NCBI GenBank assembly: GCA_030789695.1
Contig: CM061141.1
Location: 275,597,871 to 275,661,870 of the forward strand
From: Scilla litardierei
Lineage: Eukaryota > Streptophyta > Magnoliopsida > Asparagales > Asparagaceae
Length of the DNA: 64,000 bases
Direction of reading: 5' to 3'
In this document: one piece after another, positions 56,623 through 64,000 of the stretch
How positions within the stretch are numbered: position 1 is the stretch's first letter
Layout: every line of letters starts with the position of its first letter
Notes under the pieces: generated by a model
Told to the model about the DNA's origin: nothing
Databases searched by the model: none
What the model saw: only the letters and a program-made list of their open reading frames with translations
Program-made: the position numbers and the translations under genes

Positions 56623-56638
56623 GAGTTACCTTGCGGAT
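56623..56638 (+). pseudogene. start of next sucrose synthase exon, cut off
   Basis: After an acceptor-like GGTACAG the sequence GAGTTACCTTGCGGAT matches the GYLAD start of the next sucrose synthase exon, then similarity ends. The intervening 80 bp is the intron, so the fragment derives from genomic DNA and not from mRNA. Confidence 0.6.
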
Positions 56639-56639
56639 G

Positions 56640-58880
56640 TGTATCACACATGCCAAATATACTTACCAAATTAAATCTACATCAATAATAATGATAGCTG
56701 AAGATTTGACAGATTAGATTATTTTTGAAAACATTGGTTTCATGGGGGATCTAATTTCAGGAAAGATCCCAAAAGAACGGACACTGCAAGCAAGGAACAC
56801 CGTGTAAGCATATCCATTCATAATCAGATGTAGAGGTAACAGATGCATTTTTGTTTTTGTGGTGTACAGTATGTTTCTTATTTTCCAATGGAACACGCTA
56901 AAATTGTGTGTATACATGATGGCTATATTGTCATCTCGTGTAGACATTTGTGCAGTTAGAATGAAATATACACAGCCTTGAGGATTTCTTTGAAACGATA
57001 TCTTAAGTTTTGTGGAGCTTCTGATGTGTTTAGGATTATAGACTTGCTGGTTTTTCTGGCCCCAAAGATTCTTTACATAGGATGAATCTTAATAAAGCAA
57101 GATGTTCTTGAAAGAACAAAAAAGATTTGGTGTAGCTTATTTGATGCATGCTTTCGTCTTATTGTTGCTTTGGAGCCCCAACAATTTCATGATTTAGGGT
57201 TATTTAGCATTTTTGACCATTAGTTCATGAGATGATGAACTCCCTCCCTCTTTCTCTAACCCAGGTTTATACAAACTATGAACTCCCTCCTGCTAATAAA
57301 ATCTTCAGGTCACCATCCGTTGGCTGGTGGCCGACCAGCCTTTTCTTTTGGGTTTCTGCAGCGAAAGCTCTTGCAACTAAGGAGCGAACCCGTGAGCACT
57401 GGATTGCATGTGCCTGAATGAAGACGTAACATGGAAAGAGTATGCAAACAGGTAAACTGATAGTTTTGTATGCACGAGCATGAATACATGAATGATGTAT
57501 TTTGCACTTTTATGTCAACTTATCATAAAACAGCAGTTGGTACAAACTATTCTGTATTTAACTGCAAAACAATTTGCTAGAAGTTGGCACCAAGTTGGAT
57601 ATTGCACAGGATGTGTGATGCTCCAGAAGAATTCAAGACTTGTTTGATGTATTGTACCAAATCCCATTTTGTAGGCTCTCGTGCACGTGCGCACGCACAG
57701 TTTCTGTTACAAGCATTAATTTTCAAGTAACCCAGTAGTTTGTTTTAAGTAACCCAGTAGCCTATATAAATTGCATTGGCCTTATGTGACAATGATGTTT
57801 GTGTGGTGTGAATGCCTTTAACAAGGGGTTGAGCATTATCCGGCTGCAGGTTGATCCATGGTAATTTAATTATGTATAGCACTGGTGAAATGTAACCAAA
57901 GCTTGGAATATCCTAGACGGTTCATAGGAGATGGTTGAATGTTCAGGGACTGCTAAAGGATGTGGCTGACAGAAGCTTGGTGTTTATGTTAACCTTGGCG
58001 CTTATTACACTGTGGGCATTCTGTCTGCTATTTTTCTGGCTTTTGTCTTGCACGTTGGCGGAAAGGTTAATATTAATATCATTAATTTTAGTATTATTAT
58101 ACTTCATCTTCGCAATGATTTTATGTCAAATAATACTGGAATTGTGAGGTGCAGGGTTTGCATATAGGAATCGTTTGTGGGCTTTTGTTATAGTTCGTGT
58201 TCCTTCTGATTGTAACCCTACGCATCGACTGGGAGAAAGAAGTAAGCTTCTCTGTGAACTCATCTTCAAGAAATGATAGTAAATATGAAGTTAAATCACG
58301 TATATAGAGCATTGAATGCAATTACACTTGTATGAAGAGGAAATACAACAATTTATAGTATCAAAACAGTATCTGTTGCATATCAATGTGTGATTACTCT
58401 GTGCTATTGTATTAATATTATGGGGGAAAACATTCCATATTCTTCTGACACCAGGTTTCTGAGATGGAGGTGAAATTAAAGAAATTGCACAGTGGGGCGG
58501 TTCTGGTAAAACCCGAGGATAAAAACCCCAGAAAATATGAACTAACTAATGGGCATACATATGTCCATATATTGTCATGGATAAGGGTAACTAAATATGA
58601 ACGATTAATGAATAAAATATATCATCATATATTGGATATCCTTATTCAAATCCATGTTTAAGAAAAGCTAACTTTAATATCCCTGTTTAAATATGTATCT
58701 GTATCTCATTGGAGAAGGTATTTTGATCCAATTTGGATAATCCTAACCCATTTACATCCCTAGTCGTCAATGCTTCCTTTTTGCTGTTGAGCAGTATTTT
58801 ATTTATTACGGTAGGTGTCTTCTACAAAAATTTATGAAGGCTTAAGGGAAAGGGGATTTAGTTGTTTTTGTGTAGCACAT
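56640..58880. other. interior of the CACTA-like unit, no gene recognised
   Basis: Contains only short ORFs. 57935-58147 encodes a hydrophobic 70-aa peptide with no family resemblance. Nothing else supportable. Confidence 0.5.
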
Positions 58881-58976
58881 GCATCCTTTTTGTAGTGCAA
58901 CTTCTTTGCTTCCTCCGTGAATGTGGTTAAATGTTGGTGAATGTTAACATGCCTAATTCTGGCATCTATGCTGCAG

Positions 58977-59081
58977 CAACTGGCATCACACGGACTATTT
59001 GATCTATGCATTGAGGCATCTGGTGATATCCATATTGATGATCATCACACCAACGAAGATGTTGCTCTGGCAATTGGAAAG
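58977..59081 (+). pseudogene. imidazoleglycerol-phosphate dehydratase exon (HHTNED motif)
   Basis: 35 codons: [20 protein letters not shown] then [15 protein letters not shown]. This is the exon carrying the metal-binding HHxxE motif of IGP dehydratase (histidine biosynthesis step 6, plastid). Acceptor TATGCTGCAG and donor AAG/GTGAAT are good. The preceding exons (transit peptide, VKINLDGTG region) are not found upstream in the window. It may be a diverged duplicate or a captured fragment. Confidence 0.87.
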
Positions 59082-59086
59082 GTGAA

Positions 59087-59825
59087 TCTATTATACATTT
59101 GACAGCGTTTTTTGAATTCTAGGGCTGACTAGGACAAGATAAAGAGTGGCTGAGATTTGATCTTGGTAAATTAATGGTTGAGATTGTTTTTTGTGAAAAT
59201 TTTAATGGGAAAAGTTAAATTTTAATAGTAAAAGTGTCTTGGGAACCAAAACTTTGAAATTAGACATGTCTTGGGAAAGATTGTGGAGACTAAATTTGGG
59301 GGGAAAAGTGCCTTAGGAACTTAAACTTTGAAATTAGAAGTGCCTTGGGAAAAATTGTGAAGATTAAATTTGGGGGGAAAAGTGTCGTGGGAACCTAAAC
59401 TTTGAAATTAAAAGTACCTTGGGAAAGATTGTTGAGAAACATGATCCATTAAATTAAACAAAATAAAAATTTAGCGTAAAACAATTTAGCGGAATGACAA
59501 ATTAGCGTAAAAATACCCGGAGATTTGTTGTTCCTCGCCGAAGGCGTCCTCGCCGAAGGCGCCCGTTAAATTTTTTTTACGCTAATTGGTTATTCGCGTC
59601 GAAGGCGCGGGCACCAAATTTGTTGTTCCGCACCGAAGGCGCATGCGGTGAATTTGTTGTTACGCGCCGAAGACGCCCGCACCGAAGGTGCCCGTGCCAC
59701 TAAATATTTTTACGCTAATTTATTGTTTTGATAAATTTTGGCTGTGAAAATAATTTTTTGGGAAACAAAAATTTTGGAGGAGAAATCTTAAATGAACCGT
59801 GCCCGCGGGCACGGGTTATGACTAG
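59087..59825 (+). mobile_element. Helitron 1 (non-autonomous), 3' end certain, 5' end tentative
   Basis: Ends with palindrome CCGTGCCCGCGGGCACGG, a short spacer and CTAG at 59822-59825, the Helitron 3' signature. A plausible 5' end A/TCTATTATACATTTGA is at 59087. The interior has repeated GCGCCGAAGGCGCCCG words and GGGGAAAAGTG lines. No coding capacity. Confidence 0.7.
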
Positions 59826-60693
59826 TCTATATTACAAATGAGGGCAGATTTTGAATTTGTCCTATGTGGCAATGTCACGTCAAGTTTTGGATGGAAATTT
59901 GTAGGTTAAAGAAAAATTTGTTGGGAATACACAAAAGCATTGAAATTAGGAATAGCCTTTTAATATTAGTTATGAAAAAATGTTGTGCATACACACAATC
60001 TCATCTTGGGAATGAACGTGAGCTGTGAAAGAATGAACGCGGGAGATGCTGCCAACTCATTGATCAGCGTTGCAAAACCCTGTAAAATTTCGATATCATC
60101 TGCTGATATTTCAGGGGAAACTAATAATTATTGATGTTTGTTTAAAATTAGTAGGCCCAAGATTTTTAAATGAACAGTGTCCCAAGGGCACTGGTTATAT
60201 GTATATGAAGCCATCGTCGAAGGCGCCAGCTAAATTTTTTAACGCTAATTTGTTGTTCCGCGCCTAAGGCACCCGCGCCGAAATTGTTGTTTTACATCGA
60301 ATGAGTTGTTCTGCATCGAAGGCATCCACGTCGAATTTGGTATTCTGTGTCGAAGGCGCATGCGCTGAATTTGTTGTTCCGCGCTGAAGGCGCCCGCGCC
60401 ATTTTTAACGCTGATTTGTTGTTCCGTGCCTAAGGTACCCGCATCGAAATTATTTTTTTACGTCAAATTTGTTGCTCTGCGCCAAAAGCACCCACATCGA
60501 ATTTGGTGTTCTGTGTCGAAGGCGCATGCTCTGAATTTGTTGTTCCGCGCCGAAGGCGCCTGTACCGCTAAATATTGTAAACTAATTTGTTTTTCTTTTA
60601 AATTTTGGCTTTGAAAAAAAAAATTCGGGGAACAAAGATTTCGCATGGGAAAATCTTAAATGAGCCGTGCCCGCGGGCACGGGTTATGACTAG
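59826..60693 (+). mobile_element. Helitron 2 (non-autonomous), directly after Helitron 1
   Basis: 5' end TCTATATTACAAATGAGGGC abuts the CTAG of Helitron 1. 3' end has the same CGTGCCCGCGGGCACG palindrome and CTAG/T at 60690-60694. The typical word ATGTGGCAATGTCAC sits near the 5' end. The interior shares the GCCGAAGGCGCC repeats of Helitron 1. Confidence 0.75.
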
Positions 60694-60812
60694 TTTATTT
60701 ATATATATTGAGGCTTGCATGATCTTTTACTCCAGAAATTTTGGACATCAACTGTCTTTTTGCAATCCATACAAGTTCTGATGCATGTATTATTGTATTT
60801 CTACATGTTTAG

Positions 60813-60905
60813 GCACTTCTTTATGCACTTGGAGACAGGAAAAGAATCCAGAGATTTAGGAACCTAACAACGCCACTTGACGAAGCTGCCGTTGAAGTTA
60901 TACTG
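60813..60905 (+). pseudogene. imidazoleglycerol-phosphate dehydratase, following exon
   Basis: 31 codons: ALLYALGDRKRIQRFRNLTT then PLDEAAVEVIL. Length and phase match the family exon exactly, and acceptor ACATGTTTAG and donor CTG/GTACGT are intact. Several normally conserved residues differ (family usually has GINRFGDF and DEALIHVSL). The next exon (DLSGRP) is not seen before element F at 61275; it could lie beyond the window. Confidence 0.85.
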
Positions 60906-61274
60906 GTACGTTTCCAACTATGTGCGCTGTTGTTAATGTATGTAAATTTATATATGGAAATTTATGCGACCTTTTATTTTGGGAAAGCAACATAAAAATT
61001 CAAAATATATTATAAAAGGCACACCACCTATTCTTTAAGGCAGAAGTACATGCATGTGTAGTCACCAACAACCTCATACTCTAATGAGGTTATAGCCTTT
61101 GGAGAAACCTTTCCACTATTGTTCAGTATGAGGTTATAAAGGTGTCTGTTTCTTCTTTTTATCCATTCCATATTTAAATTATAGAATAATTCTGTTCTAT
61201 CTTGTTATGTGAGTTGGTTCCTAAATTAGTTGGCACATGATGGTAATATTGACTATTATGTTCAACATGTGTAT
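60906..61274. other. non-coding, probably intron of the IGP dehydratase copy
   Basis: Follows the exon donor GTACGT. A/T-rich, no ORF. Ends where the element F LTR begins. Confidence 0.5.
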
Positions 61275-61807
61275 TGTTGGAACTTATACAACTAAGTTGG
61301 ATCTTAATCCAACGTTGGGCTAATATGAGGTGAATAATTATATAAGTGCTACGCTGTCATGTTAAGCCCAATTTATTAAGTGATCTAGTTTTAATTAATT
61401 AAATGGGCTAAATGAGTTAAACAGGTTGTGGGGCCTTTATGTGTAGAGAGTATTGGGCTTCAACTCGTTGATGGGCCGAGTTGGAAACCCTAGGGCTATG
61501 GAGGCTAGCCTATTAATATTAGCGGTCATGGTCCCCGGAATACACGAACAAAGTTGAGCCGTCTTTTCTATGTCCCGTCGCTAGGAGAGAAACCTGGAGA
61601 AGGCAAAAGGGATTCTCCAACCGGTTGATTCGTGCTATTCTGGAAGATCGACCGTTGCGCTATCGTCAGGATCTTTCAGATTATTAGCGATGGACTCAGG
61701 TACGCTTCCGCTAAACAGAGTAGGTTAATGATTTAAGGTTCCGCATGTTATACATCTAGATCTGTGTTGTTTGGCTAGAACGCATGTCTAGATCTCTAGT
61801 TTCTACA
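61275..61807 (+). repeat. Element F 5' LTR (533 bp)
   Basis: Starts TGTTGGAACTTATAC, ends AGTTTCTACA. TATA box TTATATAAGTG near 61337. U5 contains ATGGACTCAGGTACGCTTCC at 61690, a possible first coding exon. Confidence 0.88.
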
Positions 61808-61809
61808 AG

Positions 61810-61821
61810 TGGTATCAGAGC
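61810..61821 (+). promoter_or_regulatory. Element F primer-binding site (tRNA-iMet)
   Basis: TGGTATCAGAGC, exact, 2 nt after the LTR. Confidence 0.93.
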
Positions 61822-62044
61822 CACCGTGCTGTGGAGCTTAAATTTTTTTGCCTGCTCGTAGTAAATCTGATAAAAATCGGATTTTTAATCTGTTTTCTAT
61901 TTGGATCTGTGCAAAATTGGGTTTTTTGATTAATTTTTTTCCAAAAAAATTGGTTTTTTTCAAACCCTAGATCGAGGGCGGCCCGCCGGCCGTCGCCCGA
62001 CACAGCAAAAGATCGGAAGATCGGCGCCGGCGATACCGGCGTCG

Positions 62045-62600
62045 ACACAGTTGAGAAAGGGGCGGTTTTGCCACCCCTGTAGGTTAAAGGAAGGGGAGAA
62101 AGGCGGGGGCAGCGCCGCCCCCATTAAATGTGCGACAAAAGGGGGCGGCGCTGTCGCCCCCATTCAGTTGCAGTGAAGGGGGTGGACTCGTGCCGCCCCC
62201 GGTACGATTTTCCGGCGATCGGGGGTGCCTACCCCCGTCGCCGGCCATTTCTGACCCCACCTTCGGTGGAGGTCTGTCGGGTTCGTAGAAAAGGGGCGAC
62301 GGTTGCCGCCCCTGATCAGGCGACGGCAGGCGCCAGAGGCGCCTGCTCGTCGCGGAGATGGGGCGGCAACCGCCGCCCCTGATCGGGTGACGGCAGGCGC
62401 CAGAGGCGCCTGCTCATCGCAGGAGACGGGGCGGCGGTTGCCGCCCCTGATCAGGCAATGGCAGGCGCCTCTGGCGCCTGCTTGTCGCAGCGATAGGGCG
62501 GCCCCGCCACCCCGGTAGATCGCGACTGGCGCCGGCACCCCGCCGGCGGCGGATCTGAAGAAAGGGGGCCGGCAGCGGCCGGCCCCCTGGTTGGACCCAA
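62045..62600 (+). repeat. GC-rich hairpin array in element F leader
   Basis: Three tandem units of about 70 bp (62288-62497). Each holds two strong inverted repeats: GGGGCGGCAACCGCCGCCCC (or variant) and CAGGCGCCAGAGGCGCCTG. Flanking copies of GGGGGCGGCGCTGTCGCCCC and similar lie at 62045-62165. Overall far more GC-rich than the A/T-rich remainder of the leader. Confidence 0.85.
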
Positions 62601-63620
62601 AAATCTGCTAAGGTTTCTAACCCTAGCAGACTTTCGGCCAAATTGGGCCCAAACAGAATGTTTTTCAAAAAAAAATTTTTAAAATTTTTTCGTTATATGG
62701 GCTTCTAATTTGGGCCTGTTTTGGGCACTTAACAGTTTTGGGCTTAAAATTGAATACTTTGGCTTGTTTGCACCTTATTTTGGGGCTACTATTGTTCTCT
62801 TTAAAAGCCCTATTTTGGATATATTAATGCATTAACAATTAGAGGAAATAAAAGGCCATCTTGTGTATATTTCCTCATTCGGTTTATTTGTACATTAAAA
62901 TTAAGTTTATTCCGATTTTGAAATTCTTTAGACAAAAATTCAGTTATAAATATACATTTCGAAATGATTTTGATTTTTGGTGAAATTCCACCAAAGTGGG
63001 TTCCACTATTAAAATTGTTATTATTTCGGAATGTAAACGGATAAAATACATACTGTGTATGATTAGTTGCCTAAATGAATTTTAATTGGATCGTAGGAGT
63101 AAATTAAAGTTTTTCATCTAAATTTCTCCTTGTTAAGTAATTCGGTATTAATTGTGCTATGATAAATTCAAACTTTGCTGTATGTATTTTTGGGTGACGT
63201 GGTGTACTCATCATCCCGCCAAAGTGGGCTCTGTTGTTTGCATCATTTCATTTCTTAAATACAAAAGGAATTTTGTGTGCATATCTTATTCATGAATGCT
63301 ACATCGGCCCAAAGGCAGATTACCATTCTATGCTAATTTATCAACACCTGTAGCAATAAATAAGTGATGATTGTTGAAGACCTATGCATGCAATTTTAAT
63401 TCGGCCCAAAGGAAGTTTTAATTTTGGCATGTTAATTATTGTCTTTATTTGATTGCTGCGACAAGAAATCATTTTCTAGTTAATAGATTATTCAAAGATA
63501 AATATTAAGCTAGTTGGGGATACCTTGAGATGGGAACATGCAAATTTGAATTTACAATTTTGCTTCACAAATTAATACTTATGTTAGCATGTTTATCTAT
63601 GTTTATTGTCCTGTTTTCAG

Positions 63621-64000
63621 CTGCTACTCCCGCGAATATTACTGCTAGCTTAAACTCAATTCCGGTGCTTAATGGCTCGAATTTCAAATCCTGGAAAGAG
63701 AACTTACTCATAGTTCTTGGGATATTGGATCTGGACCTTGCGATTAGAACTGACTGTCCCCCACTTACTACAGAAAAGAGTACCTCTGAAGAAAAGAGGG
63801 AGTTTGAAAAGTGGGATAAGTCTAATCGCATGTATGTCATGATCATGAAGAGAGCCATTCCTGAAGCCTTTCTAGGCTCTATGTCTAATTCGATCACGAC
63901 AGCTAAAGGTTTCCTTGCGGATATTGAGAAAAGGTTTGTCAGAAATGAAAAGGCAGAAATTGGTACGATTCTGACAAGCCTGATCTCAATGAAGAATAAA
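63621..64000 (+). CDS. Element F gag (partial, start unresolved)
   Basis: The frame is open to the window edge: AATPANITASLNSIPVLNGS, NFKSWKENLLIVLGILDLDL, KWDKSNRMYVMIMKRAIPEA and FLADIEKRFVRNEKAEIGTI, typical UBN2 capsid of copia gag. The nearest in-frame ATG (about 63600, MFIVLFSAATPAN) overlaps a strong acceptor TTGTCCTGTTTTCAG. Joining ATGGACTCAG (61690-61699, followed by GTACGC) to 63621 gives MDSAATPAN, which looks a more natural gag start. The spliced start is inference. Confidence 0.85.

Larger units (their letters stand above)
54946..58897 (+). mobile_element. probable non-autonomous CACTA element carrying a sucrose synthase fragment
   Basis: Left end TACTACAAAAAGGA (CACTA with C to T); right end TCCTTTTTGTAGTG at 58884-58897, the exact reverse complement of CACTACAAAAAGGA. 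Near the left end are subterminal repeats (54960-55270) of CACTA style. No transposase. The flanking 3-mers (CGC left, CAA right) do not match, and the right side lacks clear subterminal repeats, so the right boundary is unsure. Confidence 0.5.
61275..64000 (+). mobile_element. Element F: Ty1/copia, 5' part (continues past window)
   Basis: 5' LTR, perfect tRNA-iMet PBS, a 1.8-kb leader and the start of gag. The rest lies to the right of the window. No decay is seen in the part present, so it may be young or intact. Confidence 0.88.

Noticed and set aside
57935..58147. Hydrophobic 70-aa ORF, possible membrane protein.
   Set aside because: A/T-rich with chance hydrophobic codons, no recognisable family or gene context.
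58464..58661. ORF with KKLHSGAVLVKPEDKNP, considered as an upstream dehydratase exon.
   Set aside because: No match to the expected KETNVSVKINLDGTG region and no splice signals in the right place.

Overview
This is a stretch of plant nuclear DNA, very probably from a eudicot. It is almost entirely retrotransposons nested inside one another. Evidence for a plant: Ty1/copia (Sirevirus and others) and Ty3/gypsy (Athila-like, Tekay-like) proteins, primer-binding sites matching plant tRNA-Asp, tRNA-iMet and tRNA-Ile, a CACTA-type terminus, Helitron ends, and fragments of two plant genes: sucrose synthase and imidazoleglycerol-phosphate dehydratase (histidine biosynthesis). I see no complete, clearly functional host gene.

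Layout. 1-1526 is the 3' half of a minus-strand copia pol (element A). An orphan LTR (G, 1527-2525 plus 7865-8280) follows; it is split by a complete non-coding Athila-like element on the minus strand (D, 2526-7859, target-site duplication GGAAT). 8281-49447 is a Sirevirus-like copia on the minus strand (C), broken by two insertions: a pol-less Sirevirus on the plus strand (B, 13690-21778, TSD GCTAA), and a Tekay-like gypsy derivative on the minus strand (H, 23516-47623, TSD AAAAT with one mismatch). H's own 5' LTR is split by a 17.1-kb Athila-like element on the plus strand (I, 30058-47171, TSD GTGCT). So C is oldest, B and H are younger, and I is younger than H.

Element I has three LTRs: LTR-a, a long internal region (gag-protease and an env-position ORF but no RT, RNase H or integrase), LTR-b, a short internal region deleted from the primer-binding site into the env-position ORF, and LTR-c. 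Its R/U5 holds the most striking signal in the window: five consecutive stem-loops sharing the loop TTGCAAGAGATTGG while the stem sequences all differ but stay complementary. Families I, D and C each carry a cluster of their own short palindrome (CTCGGCCGAG, ACCGATCGGT, CAGTCGACTG) just upstream of the LTR TATA box. In I the same cluster plus a TATA box recurs inside the element, upstream of the env-position ORF.

49683-54874 is a truncated Tekay-like element on the plus strand (E, TSD CCATT). E and H both have an 18-nt primer-binding site for tRNA-Ile. 54946-58897 is a probable non-autonomous CACTA element carrying a sucrose synthase genomic fragment. 58977-60905 holds two diverged exons of imidazoleglycerol-phosphate dehydratase, separated by an intron filled with two head-to-tail Helitrons. 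From 61275 to the window end is a plus-strand copia element (F) with a perfect tRNA-iMet primer site, a GC-rich hairpin array in its leader, and a gag ORF whose start codon may lie in the LTR on a separate exon.

Limits: boundaries come from reading TG...CA ends, TSDs, PBS and PPT by eye. LTR identities and insertion dates were not computed.
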